Part shown: positions 19,877-29,103 of the stretch, piece by piece
Layout of the letters: each line of letters opens with the position of its first letter
How positions within the stretch are numbered: the first letter of the stretch is position 1
Source of the DNA: Vibrio atypicus
Lineage (GTDB): Bacteria > Pseudomonadota > Gammaproteobacteria > Enterobacterales > Vibrionaceae
Reading direction: 5' to 3'
Length of the DNA stretch: 64,000 nt
Assembly: GCF_009811315.1 (NCBI RefSeq)
Contig: NZ_BLID01000006.1
Coordinates: forward strand, 1 to 64,000
Position numbers and translations under genes: made by a program
The notes under the pieces: generated by a model
What the model was told of the DNA's origin: nothing
Seen by the model: only the letters and a program-made list of their open reading frames with translations
Database searches by the model: none

Positions 19877-21103
19877 ATGATGCAAAGCGTAGATATTGCC
19901 ATTGTTGGTGGTGGCATGGTTGGACTCGCGTTGGCTGCGGCATTCAAGGATACTGAGCTACGAATAGCGGTCATTGAAAGTCGTGAGCCTGATGCTCAAT
20001 TGGCAGATTTACCTGATGTTCGTGTATCTGCCCTAAGTCGCTCTAGTGAAAATATTTTGCGTAACTTAGGTGCGTGGCCAGGTATTGTGTCGCGTCGTTG
20101 TGCCCCTTATTCTGCGATGGAAGTATGGGAGCAAGATAGCTTTGCTCGCATCGAGTTTGATGCATCTAAAATGGCGCAACCGGACTTGGGGCATATTGTC
20201 GAAAACAGGGTTATTCAATTAGCGCTTTTGGATCAAGTGAAACAACAGTCTAACGTAACTCTATTTATGCCAACGAAATGCAGTTCAATGGCAATGGGTG
20301 AGAGTGAAGCTTGGTTAACTCTAGACAATGGACAGTCACTAACTGCTAAGTTGGTTGTTGGCGCAGATGGTGCGAACTCTTGGGTTCGTAAACAGCAAGA
20401 TATTCCACTGACGCATTGGGATTACGGTCATAGCGCGATTGTTGCCAATGTATGGACTGCGGAACCACATCAGCGTGTTGCTCGTCAAACGTTTACTCCT
20501 CAGGGGCCATTGGCTTTCTTACCTATGGGAGAAAGCAACATGAGTTCGATTGTGTGGTCAACAGAACCGAACCGGGCTGATAAATTGGTCGCGCTGTCTG
20601 ACGCTGAATTCAACAAGGCTTTGACGGCGGAGTTTGATACTCGACTTGGATTGTGTGAAGTCGTGGGAGATCGATTCGCTTTTCCACTTAAGATGCGTTA
20701 TGCACGAGATTTTGTGACTGAACGTGTTGCTTTAGTCGGGGATGCTGCTCATACGATTCATCCGCTAGCAGGGCAGGGGGTTAACCTTGGGTTGTTGGAT
20801 GCGGCTAGTCTTGCTCAAGAAGTTATTGTACTTTGGCAGCAAGGTGAAGATATCGGTAGTAAACGCAATTTACGCGGTTATGAGCGTTGGCGTAAGGCTG
20901 AAGCGGCGAAGATGATTGCGGCGATGCAAGGATTTAAAGATCTATTCTCTGGCGGCAATCCGGCGAAGAAGTTAGTTCGTGGGATCGGTATGACTTTAGT
21001 GAGTCAGCTTCCTGGTGCGAAAGATGAGATCATGAAACGTGCTCTTGGCCTAAAAGGTGATTTACCATCGTTGGCTAAGCGACGCCAAAGTTCAATGAGC
21101 TAA
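19877..21103 (+). CDS. ubiI: 2-octaprenylphenol hydroxylase (VisC)
   Basis: UbiI (VisC), 408 residues, an FAD-dependent monooxygenase that hydroxylates the ubiquinone precursor ring at C5. Seen are GGGMVG near the N-terminus, the DG motif VGADGANSWVR and GDAAHTIHPLAGQGVNLG near residue 293. It is a paralogue of the preceding ubiH. AAGGA precedes the first ATG. A strong terminator follows within 10 bases. Confidence 0.95.
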   Translation: MMQSVDIAIVGGGMVGLALAAAFKDTELRIAVIESREPDAQLADLPDVRVSALSRSSENILRNLGAWPGIVSRRCAPYSAMEVWEQDSFARIEFDASKMAQPDLGHIVENRVIQLALLDQVKQQSNVTLFMPTKCSSMAMGESEAWLTLDNGQSLTAKLVVGADGANSWVRKQQDIPLTHWDYGHSAIVANVWTAEPHQRVARQTFTPQGPLAFLPMGESNMSSIVWSTEPNRADKLVALSDAEFNKALTAEFDTRLGLCEVVGDRFAFPLKMRYARDFVTERVALVGDAAHTIHPLAGQGVNLGLLDAASLAQEVIVLWQQGEDIGSKRNLRGYERWRKAEAAKMIAAMQGFKDLFSGGNPAKKLVRGIGMTLVSQLPGAKDEIMKRALGLKGDLPSLAKRRQSSMS

Positions 21104-21109
21104 AATGGC

Positions 21110-21138
21110 AAAGGGTTGGCAAAAGCCAACCCTTTTTA
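21110..21138. terminator. Terminator after ubiI
   Basis: Perfect stem AAGGGTTGGC (21111-21120) and GCCAACCCTT (21125-21134) with an AAAA loop, then a T run. It may also serve the minus-strand gene at 21157. Confidence 0.92.
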
Positions 21139-21156
21139 ATTTGATCTGCGAGATTC

Positions 21157-21363
21157 TTAGGCGTATGCACAGCGGAGTTTCATTATCTCCTGATTCACTT
21201 CTTTTACTGTCTTAAAGTGCCTTTGTTCTGCTTTTTCTGGTGGAATAAGTTTGCCATTATCAAACTCAAATTTTCCTACCCCGTAGATGTAGATTCTTCC
21301 CTTAAATAGCCGACTTACGTGTTTAGCAATCATACCTGGCGTATAGCGCTTAAACAGTCTCAT
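21157..21363 (-). CDS. Small conserved protein of unknown function
   Basis: A 67-residue basic protein starting MRLFKRYTPG. It has an amphipathic, Lys/Arg-rich N-terminus and a short beta-rich centre (GRIYIYGVGKFEF). There is no signal peptide or membrane segment. AAGGA lies 7 bases before the start at 21363, which favours it over the upstream in-frame ATG at 21390. I do not recognise a named family. Normal codon use and a good ribosome binding site support a real gene. Confidence 0.7.
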   Translation of the reverse strand: MRLFKRYTPGMIAKHVSRLFKGRIYIYGVGKFEFDNGKLIPPEKAEQRHFKTVKEVNQEIMKLRCAYA

Positions 21364-21460
21364 AAATAAATCCTTATGTTTAGCAAGCACTGCAAATTAT
21401 ACAAATATCCCCCTTATAAATATGTGATAGTGGTGGAGGATTATGCAGTTGTTATTAGTT

Positions 21461-21510
21461 AATTGGATATCTGTGCTGGTGTGAACAATTTTTTAGTTAA
21501 ATATCCAATT
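21461..21510. promoter_or_regulatory. Perfect 10-bp inverted repeat upstream of the small gene
   Basis: AATTGGATAT (21461-21470) and ATATCCAATT (21501-21510) are exact complements 30 bases apart in an AT-rich region. This is a candidate regulator site or a long-looped hairpin. The rest of 21364-21650 shows no gene. Confidence 0.4.
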
Positions 21511-21654
21511 TAGTGTGATAGTTACCTCATTAATCTTCTGTAGTAGGAACTTAGCTCCAACTTGTTTCAGCGCATATTAAGCCAGAACTATGTGACATTT
21601 TTAAGAATAGTTGAAGTTTTTAAGGATGTGCTAATTTAATGTAAATTTTAAGAT

Positions 21655-21880
21655 AAAAAAAAGCCCGCTAATGGCGGGCGAATAGTCACAGATGCATTAC
21701 ACAAAAAGTGGATGTCCTGAAACAATCAGTGGATTCACTTTTCTGTTGGAGAAGGGTTACTACTAAAGTTAGCGACAGCTTAACCAAGTAGCATCAAGGC
21801 AAGATGACTTTCTTGCTTGAACTTTAACCAACGAATTGAGCATAATGCAAAATAACCCCTGTGACTATATATGCTTTTAT
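21655..21880 (-). ncRNA. Candidate structured small RNA
   Basis: On the minus strand a strong intrinsic terminator, GCCCGC-CATTA-GCGGGC followed by eight T residues (21653-21679), stands about 300 bases past the end of the nearest upstream gene (stop at 21974). The intervening sequence has no reading frame but several hairpins: GCAAGA/TCTTGC (21800-21817), GTTAaGC/GCTAAC (about 21768-21785) and AAAAGTG/CACTTTT joining 21706 to 21742. A TATATA box near 21869 could be a -10 element. It could instead be a long 3' untranslated region of the YbaK-type gene. Confidence 0.5.
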
Positions 21881-21973
21881 TTTGAATAAAAATTTATTAA
21901 ATTGGGATGGGAAATGCGAATGCTGTCACTGTTATGTGCAACAAAATGATCTTTTTAGATCGCTTAAAGCACG

Positions 21974-22450
21974 TTATCGACAAATATCAGCAAACATGGG
22001 GCAGCATAAACGAATGAGATCATCACGCTGCAACGCAATGCCAGCCATATTGGATCCACTACTAATCGTGACTTCTTCTTCAAGCAAGATCTTATGATCA
22101 AAAATGATCGTCATTGGTGTCGTCAGTAGCAGGGGAGTAACAGTTCCGATCTGGTAGCCAGTTAAATCAGCAACAGATTCAAGGTCAACACAAGTCATTC
22201 TTCGGCATTCAAGTAGAGCTCGAACCTTTTTAGGATCGACGGATTGATCACCTGGCGCACACGCGAGAGCGTATAAATTACCCATATCACGCAATACGAT
22301 CGATTTGACCATTTGGCTTGCTCTAACCCCTCGTTGAGCGGCGGCATCTTCGATGGTCACTGCAGGAGTTTGGTGAGGCAGCAAGCGAAAATTCACTTGC
22401 TGCTCAGTTAAGAATTGAGTGACTTTGGTTTCAATATAATTATTCATCAT
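21974..22450 (-). CDS. YbaK/EbsC-type aminoacyl-tRNA deacylase
   Basis: About 158 residues of the YbaK/prolyl-tRNA editing domain superfamily. Members hydrolyse mischarged tRNAs (Cys-, Ala- or Ser-tRNA). Seen are MVKSIVLRD with the conserved lysine, the central GYQIGTVTP and a C-terminal [12 protein letters not shown], in the order of the family. The substrate cannot be assigned. Its start overlaps the ygfZ stop codon by 11 bases (ATG at 22450 or 22447), so it is translationally coupled to ygfZ. Confidence 0.85.
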   Translation of the reverse strand: MMNNYIETKVTQFLTEQQVNFRLLPHQTPAVTIEDAAAQRGVRASQMVKSIVLRDMGNLYALACAPGDQSVDPKKVRALLECRRMTCVDLESVADLTGYQIGTVTPLLLTTPMTIIFDHKILLEEEVTISSGSNMAGIALQRDDLIRLCCPMFADICR

Positions 22451-23405
22451 CAAGCGAGTATGGCAGTGGCTGAATATACCAAAGCTGCTCAGGCTGTTCT
22501 TTTAAGCGAAGTGTAGTTTCCGTTTCTAAATTATTAGGTAAAACAATCAGACCAATCGCTTGCCCATCATTAAATGTGTAGCTAGATAACAAATTTCCTG
22601 CACTACGCCAGTTATCACCGACCGCTCGTTCTAGCTCTGCCCCTACGCTTACCGAGCCCACTGTGCTGCCGCGAACGATATAGGTCGCACGTTTATTCAT
22701 GCCACGATATTTTGCGCGCGCTACAGTTTCTTGCCCTGTGTAGCAGCCTTTAGTAAAACTGATTCCGCCAACTGCTTGAAGGTTAAGTGCTTGAGGAATG
22801 TGTTGATTTTGCTGATCTGCATTGACACTTGGTTGCGCATTTTCAATTTCTAGGCGTGTCCAAAGATCTTCACTAACGAGTGGAGCATCAATCGTTTCTG
22901 TCATTGCTTGAGCGGCATCAGGCGAGAGCATCAACAGCCAGCGCTGATTGTCGATTTTGACTGCTGTTCCGCCTTCGATAGTGCGGACATCTCCTGTCTG
23001 TTCAGACAGAGAGTCGACAACTTGAGCGGCACGTGGGCCGATCAAGCCTAACAGGCTATCACCACTTTCTGTGATCTCAACTTTAGAGAAAATGGCGTAT
23101 TTTTTTAGTTCGGTGAGTTCAACGTCAATGGCGGATTTAGCCTGCACCATGGTATAGCCCTGATTATGATGGAAAAGTCGGAACACACTCCAAACTTTAC
23201 CTTTTGCATCACAATGAGCACCAAAGGTGGATTGGTCATTGGCAAGCGTCACGACATCACAAGTAACCTGACCTTGTAGATACGATTTTTTGTCATCACC
23301 GATCATGGTGATTGCGCCCCATGAAGCCAGATGTGTCAGGGCGAGTTCTGGTATTGCATCAGTGGATGAAAGAGATAGAGGTGCAAACTTATTTTGCCAT
23401 TCCAT
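22440..23405 (-). CDS. ygfZ: tRNA-modifying / iron-sulfur repair protein YgfZ
   Basis: YgfZ, 321 residues, a folate-binding protein related to the aminomethyltransferase T protein. It is needed for Fe-S enzymes such as MiaB in E. coli. The diagnostic KGCYTGQE motif with its functional cysteine is at 219-226. The upstream gene on the other strand is sdhE, its usual neighbour (ygfZ divergent from sdhE-ygfX). Confidence 0.95.
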   Translation of the reverse strand: MEWQNKFAPLSLSSTDAIPELALTHLASWGAITMIGDDKKSYLQGQVTCDVVTLANDQSTFGAHCDAKGKVWSVFRLFHHNQGYTMVQAKSAIDVELTELKKYAIFSKVEITESGDSLLGLIGPRAAQVVDSLSEQTGDVRTIEGGTAVKIDNQRWLLMLSPDAAQAMTETIDAPLVSEDLWTRLEIENAQPSVNADQQNQHIPQALNLQAVGGISFTKGCYTGQETVARAKYRGMNKRATYIVRGSTVGSVSVGAELERAVGDNWRSAGNLLSSYTFNDGQAIGLIVLPNNLETETTLRLKEQPEQLWYIQPLPYSLDDE

Positions 23406-23595
23406 GTTGGTTACCTGCTGTACTTACAATACCACTATGTTAATTCCTAATAGGCCAATGAAACAACCTTTGCTGTTATGGGTTTTTAGGTAGTGAAATT
23501 TTGTTAGCTTGCTCGGGAGTGTGACTGAGTTAGTAGTTGTCATGGGGTTTGCTTGTTACACTCGGCGCAAACAACCGGAAAGGTGAGGAAGTAGA

Positions 23596-23856
23596 ATGTA
23601 CACCGCGGAAGAAAAAGCGCGTATTAAATGGGGATGTCGTCGAGGTATGCTAGAGCTCGACGTAGTGATCATGCCATTTTTTGAGGAATGTTTTGAAACG
23701 CTCAAAGAAAACGAACAACGTGATTTTGTCTCGTTACTAGAGTGTGACGACCCAGATCTGTTTACTTGGATTATGGGCCACGGTCGTAGTGAAAATCTAG
23801 GACACGCTTCAATGGTAGATAAGATTGTCGCCCACAACCTTAGCAAAGTCCGTTAA
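23596..23856 (+). CDS. sdhE: FAD assembly factor SdhE
   Basis: SdhE (YgfY), 86 residues, promotes covalent attachment of FAD to succinate dehydrogenase and fumarate reductase flavoproteins. The essential RGMLELD motif is at 16-22. A GGAAAGGTGAGG ribosome binding region precedes the ATG. It overlaps the start of ygfX by about 30 bases, so the two are coupled. Confidence 0.95.
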   Translation: MYTAEEKARIKWGCRRGMLELDVVIMPFFEECFETLKENEQRDFVSLLECDDPDLFTWIMGHGRSENLGHASMVDKIVAHNLSKVR

Positions 23857-24223
23857 GTTTGAAGCGAGAGACTCTTATTTAGCAAAACAGGTCGATATTA
23901 CGCTGCTAATGTTGACCTGTTTTCTTGTTATCTTTTCTGATTTGCCTCTGGCGCCTTCTCTTTTCTTTTTATCGATACTCTTTCAATACTCTCGTCGTCA
24001 CTCTCTTATCGTACCAGCCTTGTATGGGCGTGCTTGCTTTAGGCCAGATGGACAGCTTGAGATTCAAAATGCCTGCGTTGTGGTTCGGCGTGCCATATTG
24101 ATTCTGGATCGGTTTGCCATTTTATTGATTTTCCAAGATGGGACACGGCGCTTGCTGTGGCGAGACAGTATCAATGAAGCCTGCTATCGACATTTGTTAG
24201 TGGTATTAAAAAAGGAGCATTGA
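23825..24223 (+). CDS. ygfX: YgfX (CptA) family inner-membrane protein
   Basis: About 132 residues with two close membrane segments at roughly 25-60 (LLMLTCFLVIFSDLPLAPSL and the following hydrophobic stretch) and a cytoplasmic C-terminal domain ending LLWRDSINEACYRHLLVVLKK. It matches YgfX, the membrane partner of SdhE; in E. coli it has been called CptA, linked to MreB/FtsZ inhibition. The only in-frame start ahead of the conserved part is TTG at 23825, inside sdhE; the first ATG would remove part of the first membrane segment. Confidence 0.8.
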   Translation: MSPTTLAKSVKFEARDSYLAKQVDITLLMLTCFLVIFSDLPLAPSLFFLSILFQYSRRHSLIVPALYGRACFRPDGQLEIQNACVVVRRAILILDRFAILLIFQDGTRRLLWRDSINEACYRHLLVVLKKEH

Positions 24224-24256
24224 GCTCCTTTTTATTGAATGGTGTTGCTGTTCAAG

Positions 24257-25870
24257 CTACTTGAGCTTTTCTGGCACCAGAATTGTTGGACCACTGTCTT
24301 CCGCGAGTTCTGGGTAGTCTAGGGTATAGTGTAAGCCACGACTCTCTTTTCGTTCCATCGCACAACGCACCATTAGCTCTGCGACTTGTAGCAAGTTACG
24401 CAGCTCTAGCAGGTTATTAGATACTTTAAAGTTGCTGTAATACTCATGAGTTTCTTGTTGAAGAAGTTGAATACGACGCAGAGCTCGTTCTAGTCGCTTA
24501 TCAGTACGTACAATACCCATGTAATCCCACATAAATAGGCGTAGTTCATGCCAGTTGTGTTGAATCACAACCTCTTCATCTGAACAGCTTACTTGGCTTT
24601 CATCCCATGCGGGTAGGCTAGGCGGAAGCTCAGCTTGATCGAGCTTTTTAATAATATCTTTCGCAGCAGACCATGCGTACACCACACATTCAAGTAGTGA
24701 GTTAGAAGCCATGCGATTGGCGCCATGCAGACCGGTATAGCTTACTTCACCAATCGCATAGAGCTGGGCTAAATCGGTTTCGCCTTGGAAGTTCACCATA
24801 ACGCCGCCGCAGGTATAATGTGCAGCAGGAACGACTGGGATGGGCTCTTTGGTCATATCAATACCAAGGTCGAGCAAGCGCATGTTGATCGTTGGGAAGT
24901 GTTTTTCAATAAATTCAGCCGGTTTGTGGCTGATATCTAGGTACATGCAGTCTGCACCCAAGCGCTTCATTTCAAAGTCGATAGCGCGTGCCACCACATC
25001 GCGAGGAGCAAGCTCTTCACGTGGGTCAAAATCCGGCATAAAACGCGTACCATCTGGACGACGTAAGTAAGCACCTTCGCCACGTAGGGCTTCAGTTAGA
25101 AGAAAGTTTCGAGCTTCTGGGTGGTATAAACAAGTTGGATGGAATTGGTTAAATTCTAGATTTGCAACACGACAGCCTGCACGCCAAGCCATAGCAATAC
25201 CATCACCAGAAGAAACATCTGGATTGGAGGTGTATTGATACACTTTGGATGCACCACCAGTTGCCAGTACGACGAACTTTGCTCGTACGGTTTCAACGTG
25301 CTCTTGGTTGCGGTTCCAGATATAAGCACCGATGATCTTTTTGCTATCACCACCGACTTTATCTTCAGTAATTAAATCCAGTGCGTTATGACGCTCTAAT
25401 ACCGTGATGTTTGGATGATTGTGGACGTTATCTTGCAGAGAGGTTTGCATTGCCATACCCGTTGCATCAGCGGCATGCAGAATACGTCGGTGGCTATGAC
25501 CGCCTTCACGAGTGAGGTGATAACGAGGCGCTTCATCACTGTCGTTTTCTTCACGGTCGAAAGGTACACCGCCATCAATTAGCCATTGAACACATTTCTT
25601 TGCGTTTTTGGCGATAAACTCAACGGATTCCTGCTCGCAGATACCACCACCAGCGATTAGAGTGTCTTGGACATGCGATTCGATGCTGTCGGATTCATCA
25701 AACACAGCTGCGATGCCGCCTTGAGCATAGTAGGTTGCGCCTTCACTACGAGGTCCTTTACTCAATACGATGACTTTGCCATGTTTTGCAACACGTAACG
25801 CCAAAGATAGACCAGCTGCCCCACTACCTACCACTAATACATCACACTGATGTTCACGGTTTGCGTTCAT
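24257..25870 (-). CDS. nadB: L-aspartate oxidase
   Basis: NadB, 537 residues, oxidises L-aspartate to iminoaspartate, the first step of de novo NAD synthesis, with FAD. Seen are the FAD motif [12 protein letters not shown] (about 16-27), the [12 protein letters not shown] stretch, the active-site [24 protein letters not shown] region and HYTCGGV. It is a single gene divergent from the rpoE operon. Length fits the family (E. coli 540). Confidence 0.97.
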   Translation of the reverse strand: MNANREHQCDVLVVGSGAAGLSLALRVAKHGKVIVLSKGPRSEGATYYAQGGIAAVFDESDSIESHVQDTLIAGGGICEQESVEFIAKNAKKCVQWLIDGGVPFDREENDSDEAPRYHLTREGGHSHRRILHAADATGMAMQTSLQDNVHNHPNITVLERHNALDLITEDKVGGDSKKIIGAYIWNRNQEHVETVRAKFVVLATGGASKVYQYTSNPDVSSGDGIAMAWRAGCRVANLEFNQFHPTCLYHPEARNFLLTEALRGEGAYLRRPDGTRFMPDFDPREELAPRDVVARAIDFEMKRLGADCMYLDISHKPAEFIEKHFPTINMRLLDLGIDMTKEPIPVVPAAHYTCGGVMVNFQGETDLAQLYAIGEVSYTGLHGANRMASNSLLECVVYAWSAAKDIIKKLDQAELPPSLPAWDESQVSCSDEEVVIQHNWHELRLFMWDYMGIVRTDKRLERALRRIQLLQQETHEYYSNFKVSNNLLELRNLLQVAELMVRCAMERKESRGLHYTLDYPELAEDSGPTILVPEKLK

Positions 25871-26298
25871 AAAACTTTTAAATTCCCGAGTTAAATTATC
25901 TCAATAGGGCGTTGTGCTTTTATGCAGAAACACTATTGAGCAAGAGCGATCCCACTCTATTTCAATCTTAAAAATGCAAGAACGGCTCCGAAAATTCAGA
26001 GTCAGCTCACTATATTACCATTTGCTCACACTCAAGTAACCTCTATGTAAGGGATTCGAAAGTCGATGCAATACTTGTGTAAATGGCATTGCTTTTGATC
26101 GACTTCATCCTCACAATCCTTGGTATAAGGTGTTGAGTCCACACTCGTCTAAATAAGTTTGAAGAAAGTTTGAACTTTATATTTTTTGTTAGGTCACAAT
26201 AGTGCTCTAGTAAGCAGTGGTGTCAATACTACATTTTGCATAATTAATGTTCATACCTGGCAAGGTAAGAGCAAAAAACAATAGGAGTACCCGCTCGA
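25871..26298. promoter_or_regulatory. nadB-rpoE divergent intergenic region
   Basis: The 428 bases hold no solid gene. They contain a 46-base interrupted palindrome: AAGTCGAT (26060-26067) with ATCGACTT (26098-26105), and inside it GCAAT (26068-26072) with ATTGC (26088-26092). They also contain a sigma-E type promoter at 26172-26198 for rpoE. A small overlapping reading frame (26247-26333) is noted among the findings. Confidence 0.5.
26172..26198 (+). promoter_or_regulatory. Candidate sigma-E autoregulated promoter of rpoE
   Basis: GAACTT (26172-26177) matches the sigma-E -35 element. After exactly 16 bases comes TCACA (26194-26198), a partial match to the -10 TCTGA. Sigma-E operons are usually autoregulated from such a promoter. 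Confidence 0.6.
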
Positions 26299-26877
26299 AT
26301 GAACGAGCAGCTGACCGATCAAGTCTTAATTGAGCGAGTTCAGAATGGGGATAAGCAAGCATTTAACCTGCTAGTGATGAGATATCAAAACAAGGTATGT
26401 AATCTTATTTCCCGCTACGTCAACAACCCTGGAGATATCCCAGACGTAGCACAAGAAGCATTTATTAAAGCGTACAGAGCGATTCCTAGTTTTCGAGGCG
26501 AGAGCGCCTTCTATACTTGGTTGTACCGTATCGCAGTTAATACTGCTAAAAACTACATTGTTGCTCAGGGGCGTAGGCCACCCGCACAAGATGTAGACAC
26601 TGAAGACGCCGAATATTACGAAACTGGAAGTGCATTAAAAGAAATTTCGAACCCTGAGAACTTAACGTTGTCCAAAGAATTGAAACAAGTTGTTTTCAGT
26701 GCAATCGAAGCACTACCTGATGATTTAAAGACCGCAATGACGCTACGAGAGCTCGATGGCTTAAGTTATGAGGAAATTGCGGCAGTTATGGATTGCCCCG
26801 TCGGAACGGTACGTTCGCGTATCTTCCGAGCTCGTGAAGCGGTTGAAAAGAAGATTCAACCTCTTTTGCAACGCTAA
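26299..26877 (+). CDS. rpoE: RNA polymerase sigma factor RpoE (sigma-E)
   Basis: An extracytoplasmic-function sigma factor of 192 residues that directs the envelope stress response. Region 2 is at about 10-80 (KQAFNLLVMRYQNKV, DVAQEAFIKAYRA) and region 4 at about 130-185 (LRELDGLSYEEIAAVMDCPVGTVRSR helix-turn-helix). AGGAG lies upstream of the start. It is the first gene of rpoE-rseA-rseB-rseC; the anti-sigma factor RseA holds it at the inner membrane until DegS and RseP cleave it. Confidence 0.98.
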   Translation: MNEQLTDQVLIERVQNGDKQAFNLLVMRYQNKVCNLISRYVNNPGDIPDVAQEAFIKAYRAIPSFRGESAFYTWLYRIAVNTAKNYIVAQGRRPPAQDVDTEDAEYYETGSALKEISNPENLTLSKELKQVVFSAIEALPDDLKTAMTLRELDGLSYEEIAAVMDCPVGTVRSRIFRAREAVEKKIQPLLQR

Positions 26878-26903
26878 TACCAGTAACATTAATGGTGAAA
26901 ATA

Positions 26904-27536
26904 ATGGCTGACAAAGAGAAGCTTTCAGCACTCATGGATGGAGAGTTGGTCGATAAAGCTCTGATTACAGATATGGAGCACGACCAAGATTGCCTGCAGA
27001 CCTGGAGTAATTACCATCTGATAGGTGATGTAATGCGCGGTGACGCACCGGAAAAACCGGAGTGGAATATCGCTGAAAGTGTGGCTTTAGCGCTAGAAAA
27101 TGAACCAGCGCACTCAAAGTTTGGCTCGCAAAGTGCCGTCGTAGAATTGGATGAGCATCGTGTGGCTGAACCTCAGCCAACACCTCAACAAGCTCGTCGT
27201 CAATTACCTGCATGGTTAAGTCAGTTTGGTCAAGTGGCTGTCGCGGCTTGTGTCTCTCTGGCGGTAATTTTAGGTGTTCAACAATATGGTGGTAGCGATC
27301 CTGCTTCACCGGCTGCAGATCAGCTTCCTGTCTTGCAAACTATTCCTTTTGCAGGAAGTGCAGAGCCAGTAAGTCTTACGCGCCAATCTGTAGAACATCA
27401 AAGTGCGACCAATGAAGCGAATGTTCAAGAGCAACGTCGTCGTATCAACGCGATGCTACAAGATTACGAATTGCAACTACGCTTAAACAGTGAAGAAAAC
27501 GTAGATAGTGATCACCCAGAAACGGTAATTGAATGA
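26904..27536 (+). CDS. rseA: Anti-sigma-E factor RseA
   Basis: RseA, 210 residues. The N-terminal cytoplasmic anti-sigma domain begins EKLSALMDGELVD, a membrane segment is at about 109-126 (FGQVAVAACVSLAVILGV), and the rest is periplasmic, where DegS cuts first. The start at 26904 (MADKEK) aligns with relatives; an earlier in-frame start adds four residues. It ends in an ATGA overlap with rseB. Confidence 0.95.
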   Translation: MADKEKLSALMDGELVDKALITDMEHDQDCLQTWSNYHLIGDVMRGDAPEKPEWNIAESVALALENEPAHSKFGSQSAVVELDEHRVAEPQPTPQQARRQLPAWLSQFGQVAVAACVSLAVILGVQQYGGSDPASPAADQLPVLQTIPFAGSAEPVSLTRQSVEHQSATNEANVQEQRRRINAMLQDYELQLRLNSEENVDSDHPETVIE

Positions 27537-28498
27537 GAAAATTTCTGATCAGTGCGCTGACACTGTTCAGTTTGAATACAACCCCAGCCTTTGCAGAGCA
27601 AACCTCTGCAGAGGCTTTGTTGCATCAAATGAACGAAGCAAGTCAGCATCTCAATTACGAGCTGTCTTATATTCTTATTAAGAAAAACAGTATTGAACCT
27701 TTGCTGTATCGACACGCAAGGCTCGATGATAAACAGCTAGCGCACTTAGTCTATTTAAGCGGCCCTGTGCGAGAAGTGATTCGTCGCGATGGTGAGGTGA
27801 GCTATATCGAACCTGGTGTTGAGCCATTTACCATTGACTCAGCAAGTATGGTCGCGCCGACGATCCCGTTATTGAATACTAATATTGATAACTTGAGTGA
27901 GTTCTATGATTTCATTCAGGTTGGTCGCGCAAGAGAAGCGGGTGCTGCATGCCAAGTATTACGTGTTGTACCTAAAGACGGCCTACGTTATTCCTATGTA
28001 TTATGGGTAGATGAGAAAAGTAAGCTACCTCTGCGTGCCGACCTCATTGATCGTGATGGTGAAGTATTAGAGCAATATCGTACTATTGCTTATAGCGTAA
28101 ATGATCAAATCAGCACGATTCTAAGCCGATTAAATGATGTGAAATTGCCAGAAGTGCTCTCTTTGCCTAAAGGTCAAGTTAAGCAATCTTTTTGGAGTGT
28201 AAACTGGATCCCTACTGGTTTTGAACCTAAAGAGCTCAATCGCTATCGAATGGTCAATACTGATCGTATGGTTGAAAGCCAAATGTACAGTGATGGACTA
28301 TTTAATTTCTCTGTCTATGTGGCTGACAGTGACAATTTGTCTCTAAAAGGGCAGTTAGTTCGTCAAGGTCGCCGGACGTTGCATAGTTTGGTCAAAGGGA
28401 ATCTAGAGATTTCTGTTATAGGTGATGTACCTCCTGCGACAGCAAAACGTATTGCTCAATCTGTGGTAGTTAGTCAACCTGAGAGTGTAAGCCAATGA
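27533..28498 (+). CDS. rseB: Sigma-E regulatory protein RseB
   Basis: RseB, 321 residues, a periplasmic lipoprotein-like sensor that binds RseA and shields it from DegS; it releases on binding off-pathway lipopolysaccharide in E. coli. A signal peptide covers about 1-22 (LISALTLFSLNTTPAFA). The mature part is a MucB/RseB N-terminal LolA-like domain plus a C-terminal domain. Overlaps rseA and rseC by four bases each. Confidence 0.95.
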   Translation: MRKFLISALTLFSLNTTPAFAEQTSAEALLHQMNEASQHLNYELSYILIKKNSIEPLLYRHARLDDKQLAHLVYLSGPVREVIRRDGEVSYIEPGVEPFTIDSASMVAPTIPLLNTNIDNLSEFYDFIQVGRAREAGAACQVLRVVPKDGLRYSYVLWVDEKSKLPLRADLIDRDGEVLEQYRTIAYSVNDQISTILSRLNDVKLPEVLSLPKGQVKQSFWSVNWIPTGFEPKELNRYRMVNTDRMVESQMYSDGLFNFSVYVADSDNLSLKGQLVRQGRRTLHSLVKGNLEISVIGDVPPATAKRIAQSVVVSQPESVSQ

Positions 28499-28965
28499 TG
28501 ACGGCACTTGCGACGGTTTCTAATGTTAAAGCTATTTCTGAAGGCTTTGATGTTGAACTTAGTTGTGAACAGCAAACAAGTTGTAGCAGTTGTTCGTCTC
28601 AAAAAAGCTGTGGAACTGGCATTGTCTCCAAAGCGGTGGGGAATAAATCGCTGAACTGGCATCTTGTGACGCAAAAAGTCGTCAAAATCGGGCAGGTAGT
28701 TGAAATTGGCTTGCCTGAAAAGAGCCTACTGCAATCTGCTGCGGTGGTTTATTTGATTCCTTTGTTTGCGCTAATTCTCGGAGCAATGTTTGGCCAATGG
28801 CTGTTAGCTCCTTGGCTATCAGGTGGAGAAGGGGTTGTCATTGCCTCCTCTGTGCTGTTTACCGTTGCCGGTATTTATCTCGCCAAACGTATCGCCGCAA
28901 AATTGGAAGCCAACTCTTCGCAGCAAGTGAAACTGCTGCGGGTGTTGGGAGAACCAATTAGCTAG
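28495..28965 (+). CDS. rseC: SoxR-reducing / sigma-E regulatory protein RseC
   Basis: RseC, 156 residues, an inner-membrane protein with an N-terminal cysteine cluster (C29, then CSSCSSQKSCGTG) and two membrane segments at about 81-100 and 110-130. In E. coli it is linked to sigma-E control and to reduction of SoxR together with Rsx. It is the last gene of the rpoE operon and overlaps rseB. Confidence 0.92.
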   Translation: MMTALATVSNVKAISEGFDVELSCEQQTSCSSCSSQKSCGTGIVSKAVGNKSLNWHLVTQKVVKIGQVVEIGLPEKSLLQSAAVVYLIPLFALILGAMFGQWLLAPWLSGGEGVVIASSVLFTVAGIYLAKRIAAKLEANSSQQVKLLRVLGEPIS

Positions 28966-29103
28966 TGCGTAGAGCCCAGAAATTGGGTAGAATCTGCCAA
29001 CTTGATTGAAATGCCGTCAAACGACGGCGTTTCTGTACTCAGCGCTATAGCGTTAAAGAGTATTTATTGTCCCTAATTTTTAAGAGTTTAGTCACCCCAA
29101 ATC

